Below, piece by piece: positions 31,936 to 43,219 of a DNA stretch of 64,000 nt (position 1 is its first letter; each line of letters starts with the position of its first letter). The stretch is from Competibacter_A sp037045685 (GTDB lineage Bacteria; Pseudomonadota; Gammaproteobacteria; Competibacterales; Competibacteraceae): NCBI GenBank assembly GCA_037045685.1, contig JBAOII010000028.1, positions 176,229-240,228 of the forward strand, given 5' to 3'. Position numbers and translations under genes: made by a program. Below the pieces are notes generated by a model. The model saw only the letters and a program-made list of their open reading frames with translations, did no database searches and was not told the DNA's origin.

Positions 31936-34900
31936 GCGCGTCCCTTCCCAGACGCCGCCTGCTGTTCTGGCTGCTCTCGCTGCCTTTGCTCCTGCTGGTG
32001 CTGGTGGCGATAGCCCTCGGCGTCGGTGTCGCCACCGAGACGGGGGCCAATACCCTGCTCGCGCTGGCCAAGCGCTTCCTGCCGGGACAACTGAACGTCG
32101 AGCGGGTCAGCGGCCGGTTGCTGGGACCGCTGCGGATCGACGGTCTCCGCTACGAGGATGGCCCGTTGCAGGTGTCTCTGGCGAGGGGCGACCTCGCTTG
32201 GAAACCGGCCGATCTGCTGGATCGGAACCTCAACATCGTCAGCCTGCGGGTCGATGGCCTGGACCTGAAATTACCGCCGCCCGACCCGGAATCCCCCCCT
32301 TCGACCGAGCCGTTCGCCCTGCCCGAGATCCGGTTGCCGCTGGGCGTCGTCGTCGCCGATCTGCAAGGCCGCGCCATCCGCATCCACCCGCCGGGCGGCG
32401 CACCCCTCCAGGTGGACGCCATCGACCTCAAGGCGCGCACCGAAGCCGACGCCCTGGCCATCGAAACCCTGGAAGTCCGCGCACCCTTGGGCGAGGCTCG
32501 GGCCAGCGGCCGAATCGACCCGACCGGCGCTTATCCGCTGCACCTCCAGCTCGCCTGGCAGTTGCGGCACCCGGATTACGGCGCTTTCAACGGCGAAGGC
32601 GAGGTGCGGGGCGAACTGCGCGACCGCTTGCAACTGACCCATAAGGTCACCGGCGCGGCCACCCTGGAACTGGACGGCGAAGTCCGTCAACCGCTGGCCG
32701 AACCCGCCTGGTCGGCCAAAGCCAAATTGAACGTGGCCGACCTCAAGCCGTTCGTCCCGGACTTGGCCGGCAAGCCCCTGGCCGTTCGGACTCGACGCCC
32801 ACGGCGTGCTAGCTCGATTCCAGGGCCAAGGCGAAATCGACGCCACCGTGCCGGAACTCGGCCCCGCGAGCTTGCGCTTCACCGCCGCCGGCGACCCGCA
32901 CGCGATCAAGCTCGACGAGCTGCGGCTGACCGCCGCCGGCCGGCCGCTGGCGCTGAGCGCCAAGGGCGATGTCCAGCTCGCCGAGTTGCGCTTCAACGCC
33001 TCCGGGCAGTGGCAATCTCTGGCGTGGCCGCTGACCGGCCCCGCCCAAGTGGAAAGCCCCAAAGGCGAATTCGCCGCCGAGGGCACGCCCAAGGACTATC
33101 GGTTTCAGCTCGCCGCCGACCTGCACGGCCCGAACGTCCCCAAGGGTCGCTGGACGGCGAGCGGGCAAGGCTCGGATCAAGCGGTGCGCGACGTGAAATT
33201 GAGCGGCCAGACGCTGGAAGGCGCCCTGCAGGCCACCGCCGCCGCCGCCTGGACACCCGCGGTCAGTTGGCAAGCGACGCTGAACGGCGAGGGATTAAAT
33301 CCCGGCGCCCAATGGAAAGCGGCGCCCGGCAAGCTGAACTTTCGCATCAAGACCGACGGCGGCCTGGAAAATGCCGTCTTGCGCGCCAACCTCCTGCTGG
33401 AAGAACTGGCCGGCACTCTGAGCGGGCAGACGGTGCGCGGCAACGCCGATATCGCCGTTCAGGACCAAAATCTGACCGTCAAAACCTTGCGCTTGAACGC
33501 CGGCGAGGCCCGGCTGGAAGCGGACGGATCGTTGGCGCAACGCTGGGATTTGCGCTGGAAACTGGACGTGCCGCAACTGAAATCGCTGGTCCCCACCCTG
33601 AACGGCACCGTCGCCAGCAGCGGCACGCTGAGCGGGTCGCGCGACCGCCCGGCGGTGGCGACCAACTTCGCGGCGCGAAATCTGCGCATGGGAGACAACC
33701 AAATCCAGCAGTTGCGCGGCGCGGCCAGCGTGGATGTCGGCGGAGGCAACCGCTCTCAACTGAAAGTCTCGGGCGAGGGGCTGCGGCTGGGCGGCCAGAA
33801 CTGGAAAACCCTCAGTCTCGACGGCTCCGGCACGCCCGCCGCGCACGATCTCAAAGCCGAACTGGCCGGCGACCCCGGCCGCTTTCTGCTCGCGCTCGCC
33901 GGCAGCCTGGACCTGCCGTCTCTGCTCTGGCAGGGGCGCCTGACCCAGCTCGGCGCCAAGGATACCGTCGCCGGCACCTGGAATCTGGACCAGCCCGCCG
34001 CGATTCGGGCCTCGGCCAAGGAAGCCGGTCTCGAAACCGCCTGTCTCGGCAGCGCGCCCACCCGCCTCTGCCTGCAAGGCCAATGGAAGCAGTCCGGCGA
34101 CTTCAACGGCCGGGTCCAGCTCAGCAACCTCACGCCGGAACGGTTCAAGGCCTATCTGCCGCAAGGGATGACGCTCGCCACCAGCGTGGGCGGCGAGGCC
34201 AGCGCCGGCGGCAAAATCGGCGGCGCGCTGCAAGGCAAGCTCGCCCTGAACATCGCGCCCGGCAGCCTGAGCATGATGGCTAACGGCAAGCCGGTCCGGT
34301 TCGCCCTGAACGGCGGCAACCTGCAACTGGACACCGACGGCCGCACCGCCAGCGGCCAAGCCAAGCTCGACCTCGGCCCAACCGGACAGTTGCAGGCCAG
34401 CCTGCAAGCCCAGGACCCGCTCGGCGCCGCCCGGCTGAGCGGCAAGCTCGACGCGGCCATCGCCGATCTCAAGGTGGTCTCCGCCTTCGCGCCGCAAGTT
34501 CAAGATGTTACCGGGCAACTGAAAGCGAACCTCAACGCCAGCGGCACGGTTGCCAAGCTGGCGCTGCGGGGCGACGTTCGCTTGGAGAACGCCGGCTTGT
34601 CGGTCCCCGATGCCGGCCTCAAGCTCCAGGATCTCCAGTTCGCCGCCACCAGTCGCGGCGACGGGCCGCTGGAAATTTCCGGTTCGGTCCGATCCGCGCC
34701 CGGCCAGTTGCAGCTGAGCGGCCAAGTCGATCCCTTCAAGCCGCAAGTGAACCTGGCGATCAAGGGCGAGACGTTTCAGGCCCTCAAAACCGCCGACATG
34801 CAAGTCCAGATCAGCCCGGATCTGAAGCTCGACCTCAGCCCGCAGCAGGCCCGAATCGAGGGTGCGGTGACCGTCCCGAAAGCCTACGTGCGGCCGGGCG

Positions 34901-35703
34901 GCGGGCGACCGGGCACGGTCAAGGCATCCGACGACGCCGTGGTGATCCGGGATCGCGACGGCAAGAACCCGCAAGCAAAAGCGCGAAGGATGGAAATCTT
35001 CGCCAGAGTCCGCGTCGTTTTGGGCGACGACGTGCAAGTGGACACGCCGGCGTTCAAAGGCAAGCTGAAGGGCGATCTGATCGTGGAGGAAACCCCTCAG
35101 TTGGCACCGCGCGGCAGTGGCAGCATCGAAGTGGTCGCCGGCAACTACAAAATTTTCGGGGAGGCCATTCAGATCCAGCGCGGACAGGTTCTCTACAGCA
35201 GCAGCCCGCTCGACAATCCGGGCCTGGATTTGCGAGTGGCGCGGCTGGGGAAGGACTCCTCCACGGGCGACGACATCACCGCCGGCGCCCAGATTCGGGG
35301 CACGCTGAAAAAACCGCAACTGACCCTGTTTTCCACGCCCGCGATGCCCGACCCCGACATCCTCTCCTACCTGGTCATGGGCCGGTCTTCAAAAGGCGGC
35401 GAATCCGCGCTGCTGTTCAAGGCGGCGGGAGCCTTGGGGATGGGCGGCGGCGCGCTCACCAAGGGCTTGGGCGATGCGTTCGGGTTGGACTCCCTGGAAC
35501 TGGGCGGCAGCGGCGGCGACGATACCTCGCTGATGCTCGGCAAGTACCTGACGCCCGATCTGTATGTCGGTTACGGCGTCGGCTTGCTCAACGCCATCAA
35601 CACCTTCAACGTCAAGTACCGGATCAGCAAGCGGGTGATGTTCGAATCCGCCAGCAGCATCGTCGGGACCGGCGCCGACCTGATCTACACCATCGAGCGT
35701 TGA
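31932..35703 (+). CDS. tamB: TamB, inner-membrane-anchored translocation/lipid transport protein (frameshifted)
   Basis: About 1,256 residues after correction. One N-terminal transmembrane anchor (RRLLFWLLSLPLLLLVLVAIALG), then a long repetitive beta-rich body of the AsmA-like/bridge type, and the C-terminal DUF490/TamB domain (IEVVAGNYKIFGEAIQIQRGQVLYSSSPLDNPGLDLRV, SYLVMGRSSKGGESALLF, LTPDLYVGYGVGLLNAINTF). TamB spans the periplasm and with TamA serves outer-membrane biogenesis. The start is a GTG overlapping the tamA stop. One extra base near 32791 splits the frame; removal joins LAGKPLAVR to LDAHGVLARFQGQGE. Confidence 0.92.
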
Positions 35704-35750
35704 GCGGCGTTTTCGCGCGACCTCACGCGAGCGACCAGCCGAAAAAGCGG

Positions 35751-35788
35751 CCCTCGCCCCCAACCCCTCCGCTGCGGGGAGAGGGGGA
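35751..35788. repeat. REP-like hairpin repeat, copy 3
   Basis: CCCTCGCCCCCAACCCCTCC, then CTGCGGGGAGAGGGG. It is an imperfect member of the family, between the convergent ends of tamB and the thioredoxin-like gene. Confidence 0.7.
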
Positions 35789-35802
35789 GTTCCCGGCTTG
35801 TT

Positions 35803-36385
35803 TCAACGGCGATAATCCGGCTCGTTGCCCGGTTTCCACTTGATGTTGCAACCGATGCTGGGTTTCTGCTCCGGCGACACCGGCTGACCGGCCAGCACGG
35901 CGTCCGCCGCCGCCCGCAGATCGGCGCCGGTCACCGGAAAACTGTTGCCCGGCCGGCTGCCGTCGAACTGACCGCGATAGACCAGCTTGCGACCGGCGTC
36001 GAACAGGAAAAAATCCGGGGTGCAAGCGGCTTGGTACGCTTTGGCGACAGCTTGGCTGTCATCGTACAAATACGGGAAGGGATAGCCGAACGCTTTGGCT
36101 TCCTCGGCGATCCGCGCCGGACCGTCGTCGGGGTAGTTGGCGGCATCGTTGGCGCCGATCGCCACGCAGGCCAGCCCCTTGACCCGATAGTCCGAGGCGA
36201 ACCGCGCCAGCCCTTCCCGGATGTGTTTGACGAACGGGCAATGATTGGAGATGAACATCACCAGCAAGGCCGGACTGCCGCGAAAATCGGCCAGCGCCAC
36301 CGTTCCGCCGGTGGCGGGCTCCGGCAAGCTCGAAATCGAGGGCGGGCGTGCCCAGCGGCAGCATGGTGGAAGCGGTTTGAGCCAT
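35803..36385 (-). CDS. Thioredoxin-like (AhpC/TSA-type) protein (frameshifted)
   Basis: About 193 residues with a thioredoxin fold: LPLGTPALDFELAEPATGGTVALADFRGSPALLVMFISNHCPFVKHI, then KGLACVAIGANDAANYPDD and CTPDFFLFDAGRKLVYRGQFDGSRPGN. The active-site segment is HCPFVKH, with only one cysteine of the CXXC, typical of this uncharacterised thioredoxin family (often compared with resA/TlpA). One extra G near 36332 shifts the frame; removal restores FELAEPATGG. The start at 36385 has GAGGAA 5 bases upstream. There is no signal peptide. Confidence 0.83.
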
Positions 36386-36593
36386 GACATTTCCTCGCGA
36401 GTGATCGATGGTTCGCCATTGCGGCGCGTGCCGCTGGTTACGACCGCCATTTTGGATCGAGGTTGCGCGCGGTTTTCCCCGCGAACCAAGCCGGCAACCC
36501 ACGGTCAATCCCGACGAGTTGGGTGGTTTTTCCCCGCCCCCGCATCGACTCGCGCAAAATCAGGTCGAAACCTTCATTCACGGGAGAAGTTAC

Positions 36594-37991
36594 ATGCATT
36601 CGAAACAGCCGCTCTGGCTGAGCGCTTTACTCGGACTGATCTGGAGCACCGTCACTTGGGCGGCGGAATACCCCGATTTCGTCTCTCTCGTCGAGCAATA
36701 CAGTCCGGCGGTGGTCAGCATTCAAACCAAATCGGAAACGAAGGAGCGGTCTAAGCGCGGCCATCCGCCGATTCCCGAGGACAGCCCCTTTCACGACTAC
36801 TTCAAACGCTTCTTCGACGAAATGCCCGACCTGCCCGCCCAACCGCGTTCCTCGGTCGGTTCCGGCTTCATCATTTCCGCCGATGGTTTCATCGTCACCA
36901 ACGCGCATGTGGTCGAGGACGTGGGCAGCATCGTCGTCGGCTTGCCCGACCGCACCGAACTGACCGCGCAAGTGATCGGCAAAGACAAGCGCAGCGACAT
37001 CGCCCTGTTGAAGGTCAAAACCGATGCCAAGCTGCCCACCGTCAAGATCGGCGACGCCGCCAAAGTCAAGGTCGGCCAGTGGGTGCTGGCCATCGGTTCG
37101 CCGTTCGGCTTCGAGCGCACCGCCACCCAGGGCATCATCAGCGCCCTGGGCCGCAATCTGCCCAGCGACAACTACGTGCCGTTCATCCAGACCGACGCCG
37201 CCGTCAATCCCGGCAACTCCGGGGGACCGCTGTTCAATCTCGACGGCGAGGTGATCGGCGTCAACTCGCAGATTTACAGCCGCTCCGGCGGTTATCAGGG
37301 GGTCTCGTTCGCCATTCCCATCGATGTGGCGATGGAGGTGGTGGACCAGATCAAGACCGGCGGCAAGGTGACGCGCGGTTGGCTGGGCGTGCTGATCCAA
37401 GAAGTCACCCCGGAGCTGGCGCAATCGTTCGGGCTGGACAAGCCGCGCGGTGCCCTGGTCGGGCAAGTGATGGCGGAAGGTCCGGCCCAGGGCGCCGGCG
37501 TCAAGACCGGCGATATCATCGTGGCTTTCAACGGCCAGCCGGTCAAACACTCCAGCGACCTGCCGCTGCTGGTCGGCCGGACCCGGCCCGGCACCCGCGT
37601 GGCGCTCACCGTGATCCGGGACGGCAAGGAGCAGGCTCTGACCGCCCAGATCGAGCAATTGCCCGATGAGGGCAAGCTGCAACAGGCCATCGCCGAATCG
37701 CCCAGCAGCAACCGGCTCGGCCTGACGGTGGCGGAACTGCCGCCCGACCAGCGCAAACAGAACGGCAAGGGCGTGCTGGTCAAGGATGTGGACGAGGGTC
37801 CGGCGGCCAGCGCCGGCATTCGACCGGGCGACATCATCGCTCGCATCAACAACGTGGATGTGAGCGATGCCGGCCAATTCGCGGAGCTGGTCAAGCAGCT
37901 ACCGGCAGGCAGGCCCATTCCGGTGCTGGTCCGACGCGATAACGGCTCGCTGTTCCTGGCTCTGACCATTCCCGAAGAGGATAAGAACTGA
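36594..37991 (+). CDS. degQ: Periplasmic serine endoprotease, DegP/DegQ (HtrA) family
   Basis: A 465-residue Do-type protease. Signal peptide (ending near TWAAEYPD), a trypsin-like domain with catalytic His in VTNAHVVED, Asp in KDKRSDIALLKV and Ser in NPGNSGGPLFN, then two PDZ domains (GWLGVLIQEVTPELAQSFG; GLTVAELPPDQRKQNGKGV). The length and two PDZ domains match DegQ/DegP/MucD. It degrades misfolded envelope proteins. I chose the ATG at 36594 with GGGAGA about 8 bases upstream; the frame is open further upstream. A hairpin with a T-run follows. Confidence 0.93.
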   Translation: MHSKQPLWLSALLGLIWSTVTWAAEYPDFVSLVEQYSPAVVSIQTKSETKERSKRGHPPIPEDSPFHDYFKRFFDEMPDLPAQPRSSVGSGFIISADGFIVTNAHVVEDVGSIVVGLPDRTELTAQVIGKDKRSDIALLKVKTDAKLPTVKIGDAAKVKVGQWVLAIGSPFGFERTATQGIISALGRNLPSDNYVPFIQTDAAVNPGNSGGPLFNLDGEVIGVNSQIYSRSGGYQGVSFAIPIDVAMEVVDQIKTGGKVTRGWLGVLIQEVTPELAQSFGLDKPRGALVGQVMAEGPAQGAGVKTGDIIVAFNGQPVKHSSDLPLLVGRTRPGTRVALTVIRDGKEQALTAQIEQLPDEGKLQQAIAESPSSNRLGLTVAELPPDQRKQNGKGVLVKDVDEGPAASAGIRPGDIIARINNVDVSDAGQFAELVKQLPAGRPIPVLVRRDNGSLFLALTIPEEDKN

Positions 37992-38024
37992 GAGGTGGCT
38001 CAGCGCTGCCCTTAGCCAGAAAAT

Positions 38025-38065
38025 ACCCTCACCCCAACCCCTCTCCCACGGGGAGAGGGGTTTTT
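38025..38065 (+). terminator. REP-like repeat (copy 4) that forms a rho-independent terminator
   Basis: A perfect 10-bp stem (CCCCTCTCCC, loop ACG, complement at 38051-38060) is followed at once by TTTTTG. It lies 40 bases after the protease stop, between convergent genes, so it should end the degQ transcript. It belongs to the REP-like family, showing how such a repeat can serve as a terminator. Confidence 0.75.
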
Positions 38066-38232
38066 GTACGCATCTAAAACCGGACTGCGGGGAATTCGCG
38101 GGGAAAAGGCTTTCGATCTCCGAGCGGCTTGGAAGCCGACCGGCCACGAGCCGCACTTCCGGCGCGCGGCAACGATATCGACGCGGCGGACGGAAGCGTC
38201 GTTCACCATCGCTTCCCTCGCAGCGTGTCCCC

Positions 38233-40299
38233 TTACCGGCCGGGATCGGCGACCACCACCCGATTGCGGCCCTGCTCTTTGGCCCGATACAGCGCCGCGT
38301 CGGCCCGGCCCAACAGGGCGGCCGCATCGGTCTCCGCCGCCGCCAACGCCACCCCGACCGACACGGTGATCGGCGGCAACACGCCGTCCTGGTGGGGCAG
38401 TCGCAAGCCCATGACGGCTTGTCGCAACTCGTCGAGCCGGATACGCGCATCGACCAGGGACGAGCCGGACATCACGACGGTCAGCTCCTCGCCGCCGTAG
38501 CGACAGGCCAGGTCGCCCGCCCGCAGCGAGCGGCGCAGCAAGTTGCCGACCGCCCGCAAGATGGCGTCGCCGGCTTCGTGCCCGTAAACGTCGTTGAAGC
38601 GCTTGAAATGATCCAGGTCCAGCATCGCGGCGGTCAGCGGCTCGCCGGCGCGCTGGTGGCGGTGCAGTTCGCGCGGCAGGGTTTCGTCCAGATAGCGCCG
38701 GTTGAACAGCCCGGTGAGCGGGTCGCGAATCGCCTCCTCGCGCAGCGCTTCCCGCAATTTGAGGTTGGAGAGCGCCAGTTTTATGGACTCGCCGACCGTG
38801 AAAGCGAGGGCGCGCGATTCGCGGAACTGGTCCTCGGCCAGCCCGTCACCGGCGCCGAGATGCAACAGGCCGACCGTCTCGCCGCGCACGATCAGCGGCA
38901 AACACAGATAGGCGCGCGTCGGCGGTCGGGAGCAATGCCGGCACGGCACGCCGTTGGCGGGATCGTCCACCACATAAGGCCCTCCCCGCCGCAAGGCCCA
39001 GCAATCGCGGGGCGAAAAGGTTGCGGGCAAGGTCGGCGCGTCGCCCCAGCTCGCCACCACCCGCTGATCGGGCGCGGCGTCCTCGCGCATCGCCAAGCCG
39101 CCGACGCAGCCGTCGAACAGTTGCCCCGCGCCGCCCGTGATGATGGCGTAGGCTTCTTCGCGGCTTTCGCAGGACAGCAGCAGGTCGCTCATGCGGTTGA
39201 GAGCGGTCATTTGTCCGTCGTGGCGCTGTACCCGGACCAAGGTGTCGCACAGGGCTTCTTCGAGCACATGGCGGTCGGTGACATCGGTGTGGGTGCCGGC
39301 CATCCACAGCGGTCGGCCCGCCGCGTCGCGCGCCGTGACCTTGCCGCGCACCAGCAGCCAGCGCCAGTCGCCCGCCTTGGCCCGCAGCCGATACTCGGCC
39401 TGATAGCGCGGCGTCGCCCCGGCGAAATGCGCCTCCAGCGCCGTTTGCCACAAGGATCGGTCGTCGGGATGCACCAGCTTTTGCCAACTGCTGATGTGCG
39501 GCGCGATCTCGTCGGGCCGATAGCCGAGCATTTCGATGCCGTTGCGGCTGAACAGCGCGTCTCCGGTGGCCACGTTCCAATCCCAGAATCCATCGTTGGC
39601 GCCGTCCAACACCCGCTGCAAGCGCCCCTCGCTGTCGCGCAAGGCGTCCTCGGCCTGCCGGCGCCTGACGATCTCCTCCGCCAGCGCCTGGTTGTCGAAG
39701 CGCAGGTTCAGGGCATCGCCAATCAGGCGGTTGATTTTGGATGCGATGCTGACTAGCCCGGCCAAATACAGCACCGTCATGGTCCCCATGGCGGTGTGCA
39801 GCTCACTGCCCTGCAAGAAAAATCGCAGTCCGAGGGGCAGCAGGGCGGGCAACAAAAAAACCGCAGCGGCTTCCAGCCGGGCCGCCAAGACCAACAGCCC
39901 CGCCGCCGTCATGCCGGCCAGCACGAAGGCGACCACGACCTGATGGCCGATGGAATCGAGCGGAAAGAGGAAAACGGCGGCGGAGCCCCAGACGATCCCC
40001 GCCAAGCCGACGCCGATGCAATACCATCTCGCCCAGCGACGCGCTTCCTCGGGGCGGGGTCGAGCGCGGTTATAGCCGTACACCAAAATGATCCGGCCCG
40101 CCGTGACCACGGTCAAGCAGGCGAACCAAACCAGCAGCACCGGGATCGGAATGTGGGCGCGCTGGACGAAAACCAGGATCAAGCCGTTGATCAGGGTGAC
40201 CGAATAGGCCAAGGGCGCATAGCCGTACAACAGCCCGACCTGTTCGGCGTACACCTTTCCGGCGACATCCCGATCCGGGCTTTCAGCATCCATCGGCAT
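38233..40299 (-). CDS. Diguanylate cyclase with membrane sensor, PAS and GAF domains
   Basis: A 688-residue protein. The N-terminal ~190 residues hold about six hydrophobic helices (MASE-like membrane sensor); a short coiled coil follows; then PAS with PAC (VLDGANDGFWDWNVATGDALFSRNGIEMLGY; YRLRAKAGDWRWLLVRG); a GAF domain (LCLPLIVRGETVGLLHLG); and GGDEF with active site YGGEELTVVM and IRDPLTGLFNRRYL. GGEEL is a catalytic form, so it should make cyclic di-GMP. The expected inhibitory RxxD lies in the preceding helix region (RRSLRAGD). GGAG is 7 bases upstream of the start. Confidence 0.92.
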   Translation of the reverse strand: MPMDAESPDRDVAGKVYAEQVGLLYGYAPLAYSVTLINGLILVFVQRAHIPIPVLLVWFACLTVVTAGRIILVYGYNRARPRPEEARRWARWYCIGVGLAGIVWGSAAVFLFPLDSIGHQVVVAFVLAGMTAAGLLVLAARLEAAAVFLLPALLPLGLRFFLQGSELHTAMGTMTVLYLAGLVSIASKINRLIGDALNLRFDNQALAEEIVRRRQAEDALRDSEGRLQRVLDGANDGFWDWNVATGDALFSRNGIEMLGYRPDEIAPHISSWQKLVHPDDRSLWQTALEAHFAGATPRYQAEYRLRAKAGDWRWLLVRGKVTARDAAGRPLWMAGTHTDVTDRHVLEEALCDTLVRVQRHDGQMTALNRMSDLLLSCESREEAYAIITGGAGQLFDGCVGGLAMREDAAPDQRVVASWGDAPTLPATFSPRDCWALRRGGPYVVDDPANGVPCRHCSRPPTRAYLCLPLIVRGETVGLLHLGAGDGLAEDQFRESRALAFTVGESIKLALSNLKLREALREEAIRDPLTGLFNRRYLDETLPRELHRHQRAGEPLTAAMLDLDHFKRFNDVYGHEAGDAILRAVGNLLRRSLRAGDLACRYGGEELTVVMSGSSLVDARIRLDELRQAVMGLRLPHQDGVLPPITVSVGVALAAAETDAAALLGRADAALYRAKEQGRNRVVVADPGR

Positions 40300-40636
40300 G
40301 GGAACTCCGGGTAGAGACAGGGGATTCGCGCAATGCTGCCACCGCGGCTACGGGAACTCCGCCCGCAACATTCGAAGGAGCGCGGGCGGATTGGCCCGTC
40401 CGGCGCCAGAAACGCTTTTTCCTCTTCACTCCAACATGATAGTTAACTTTGCTCGATCTCATGAGCTATCCCGCCATCCCCGGTTGCCGGTATAATCGAC
40501 GAATATCCTTCCCCGTACTGTGGGAAGCGGGCGTTATCCCGCCGGCGTACCGGCCGGAAGCGATCAACCACTCAACAACCAGCTTTTAGCCGCCCGCGCC
40601 CGCGGGAACCGCAACATCATCAAAGGGGTTTTACCC
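40300..40636 (+). promoter_or_regulatory. acnB upstream region with a TATAAT
   Basis: A 337-base gap between the divergent cyclase and aconitase genes. It contains a perfect TATAAT at 40491-40496 on the plus strand, with no convincing -35 at 17 bp, and a ~140-base leader before the acnB GTG. An AT-richer stretch (agttaactttgctcg) lies 40 bases upstream. No operator was recognised. Confidence 0.35.
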
Positions 40637-43219
40637 GTGCTCGAAAACTATCGCCAACAAGCCGCCGAACGCGCCGCCCTCGGAATCCCGGCTCTGCCGC
40701 TGAGCCCGCAGCAGACCGCCGATCTGGTCGAACTGTTCAAAAATCCGCCCAAAGGCGAGGAAAGCTTCCTGCTGGATTTGCTGACCCACCGGGTGCCGGC
40801 CGGCGTGGATCAGGCCGCCTACGTCAAGGCCGCTTTCCTGGCCGCCGTCGCCAAGGGCGAAGCCCGATCACCGCTGATCCCGCGGGTGCGCGCCACGGAA
40901 CTGCTCGGCACCATGCTGGGCGGCTACAACATCCAGCCGCTGATCGACCTGCTGGACGACGCCGAGTGCGCCCCCGCCGCCGCCAAGGCGCTGTCGAACA
41001 CCTTGCTGATGTTCGACTACAAGCACGGCGTCAAGGAAAAAGCCGACAAGGGCAACGCCCACGCCAAGCAAGTCATGAAGTCTTGGGCCGAGGCCGAGTG
41101 GTTCACCACTCGCGGCAAGGTGCCGGAGAAAGTCACTGTCACCGTGTTCAAAGTCCCCGGCGAGACCAACACCGACGACCTTTCGCCCGCCCCCGACGCC
41201 TGGAGCCGCCCCGACATTCCGCTGCACGGCCTGGCGATGTTGAAGATGGAGCGTCCCGGCATCCAGCCGGACGAACCCGGCAAGATCGGCCCGCTCAAGC
41301 TGATCGAATCGCTCAAGACCAAGGGCCATCCGGTCGCCTATGTCGGCGATGTGGTCGGCACCGGCTCCAGCCGCAAATCCGCCACCAACTCGGTGCTGTG
41401 GTGGACCGGCGACGACATCCCCTACGTGCCGAACAAGCGCTACGGCGGCTACTGTCTCGGCGGCAAGATCGCCCCGATTTTCTTCAACACCCAGGAAGAC
41501 GCCGGCGCGCTGCCGATCGAATGCAACGTGTCCAAGATGGACATGGGCGACGTCATCGACATTTACCCCTACGCCGGCAAGATCGAAAAGAACGGCGCGG
41601 TCATCGCCACGTTCGAATACAAGTCCGACGTGCTGCTGGACGAAGTGCAGGCCGGCGGCCGCATCAACCTGATCATCGGGCGCGGCCTGACCGACTGGGC
41701 GCGCGAGGTGATGGGCCTCAGCCCCTCGACGATCTTCCGCCGTCCATTGCCCGCGACCGACTCCGGCAAGGGTTTCACCCTGGCGCAGAAGATGGTCGGC
41801 CGCGCCTGCGGCGTCGCCGGCATCCGTCCCGGCATCTACTGCGAGCCGAAGATGACCACCGTCGGCTCGCAAGACACCACCGGCCCGATGACCCGTGACG
41901 AGCTGAAAGACCTCGCCTGTCTGGGCTTCTCCGCCGATCTGGTCATGCAATCGTTCTGCCACACCGCCGCCTATCCCAAGCCGGTGGACGTGCAGACTCA
42001 CCACACCCTGCCCGACTTCATCTCCAGTCGCGCCGGCGTGGCGCTGCGGCCCGGCGACGGCATCATCCACAGTTGGCTGAACCGGATGCTGCTGCCCGAC
42101 ACCGTCGGCACCGGCGGCGACTCGCACACCCGCTTCCCCATCGGCATCAGCTTCCCGGCCGGCTCCGGGCTGGTGGCCTTCGCCGCCGCGACGGGATCGA
42201 TGCCGCTGGACATGCCGGAATCGGTGCTGGTGCGTTTCAAGGGCCAGATGCAGCCCGGCATCACCCTGCGCGACCTGGTCAACGCCATCCCCTACGCGGC
42301 GATTCAGGAAGGCTTGCTGACCGTGGCGAAGGAAGGCAAGAAAAACATCTTCTCCGGCCGCATCCTGGAAATCGAAGGGCTGCCCGACCTGAAGGTGGAA
42401 CAGGCGTTCGAGCTGTCCGACGCCTCCGCCGAGCGCTCCGCCGCCGGCTGCACCGTGCGCCTGAACAAAGAGCCGATCATCGAGTATCTGAACAGCAACA
42501 TCACGCTGCTCAAGTGGATGATCGCCAACGGCTATCAGGACCCCAAGACCCTGGAGCGCCGGATCAAGGGCATGGAGGAATGGCTGAAGAATCCGACCCT
42601 GATGGCGCCGGACGCGGATGCGGAATACGCGGCGGTGATCGACATCGACATGACCGCGATCAAAGAGCCGCTGCTGGCCTGCCCGAACGATCCCGACGAC
42701 GTGAAGACGCTGGCCGATGTGGCGGGGGACAAGATCGACGAGGTGTTCATCGGCTCCTGCATGACCAACATCGGCCACTACCGCGCCGCCGGCAAGGTGC
42801 TGAACGGCAAATCCAACATCCCGACCCGGCTGTGGATTTCCCCGCCGACCAAGATGGACGCCCACCAGTTGAGCGAGGAAGGCTACTACGCGATTTACGG
42901 CAGCGCCGGGGCGCGGATGGAAATGCCGGGCTGCTCGTTATGCATGGGCAATCAGGCGCGGGTGGCGGACGGTGCATCGGTGGTGTCCACCTCGACCCGC
43001 AACTTCCCCAACCGGCTGGGCAAGGGCGCGAACGTGTATCTCAGTTCGGCGGAACTGGCGGCGGTCTGCGCGCTGCTGGGCAAGATCCCGACTTTCGCGG
43101 AGTACATGACCCACATGGGCGAGATCGGCGCCAAGGGCGCGGAGATTTACCGCTATCTGAACTTCGATCAGGTGCCGGAATACCGCGAGGTGGCGGATAA
43201 GGTGAAGCTGGCGGCGTAA
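40637..43219 (+). CDS. acnB: Aconitate hydratase B
   Basis: An 860-residue AcnB (E. coli 865), catalysing citrate to isocitrate in the TCA cycle and methylcitrate isomerisation. It begins at a GTG (VLENYRQQAAERAALGIPALPLS) with AAGGGG about 9 bases upstream. The N-terminal HEAT-like domain is followed by the swivelling domain (TVFKVPGETNTDDLSPAPDAWSRPDIPLHG, GDVVGTGSSRKSATNSVLWWTG) and catalytic domains with FeS cysteines (VFIGSCMTNIGHYRAAGK, GCSLCMGNQARVADG). No frame disruption is visible. It stands alone with no clear operon partner. Confidence 0.96.
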   Translation: MLENYRQQAAERAALGIPALPLSPQQTADLVELFKNPPKGEESFLLDLLTHRVPAGVDQAAYVKAAFLAAVAKGEARSPLIPRVRATELLGTMLGGYNIQPLIDLLDDAECAPAAAKALSNTLLMFDYKHGVKEKADKGNAHAKQVMKSWAEAEWFTTRGKVPEKVTVTVFKVPGETNTDDLSPAPDAWSRPDIPLHGLAMLKMERPGIQPDEPGKIGPLKLIESLKTKGHPVAYVGDVVGTGSSRKSATNSVLWWTGDDIPYVPNKRYGGYCLGGKIAPIFFNTQEDAGALPIECNVSKMDMGDVIDIYPYAGKIEKNGAVIATFEYKSDVLLDEVQAGGRINLIIGRGLTDWAREVMGLSPSTIFRRPLPATDSGKGFTLAQKMVGRACGVAGIRPGIYCEPKMTTVGSQDTTGPMTRDELKDLACLGFSADLVMQSFCHTAAYPKPVDVQTHHTLPDFISSRAGVALRPGDGIIHSWLNRMLLPDTVGTGGDSHTRFPIGISFPAGSGLVAFAAATGSMPLDMPESVLVRFKGQMQPGITLRDLVNAIPYAAIQEGLLTVAKEGKKNIFSGRILEIEGLPDLKVEQAFELSDASAERSAAGCTVRLNKEPIIEYLNSNITLLKWMIANGYQDPKTLERRIKGMEEWLKNPTLMAPDADAEYAAVIDIDMTAIKEPLLACPNDPDDVKTLADVAGDKIDEVFIGSCMTNIGHYRAAGKVLNGKSNIPTRLWISPPTKMDAHQLSEEGYYAIYGSAGARMEMPGCSLCMGNQARVADGASVVSTSTRNFPNRLGKGANVYLSSAELAAVCALLGKIPTFAEYMTHMGEIGAKGAEIYRYLNFDQVPEYREVADKVKLAA

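Noticed and set aside
32806..34283. Two overlapping frames in tamB read as separate proteins
   Set aside because: They are halves of TamB separated by one extra base; each continues the other's homology.
40868..42865. A 665-codon minus-strand open frame opposite acnB
   Set aside because: Antisense to a well-supported aconitase gene; His/Gly/Asp-rich composition typical of a reverse-complement shadow.
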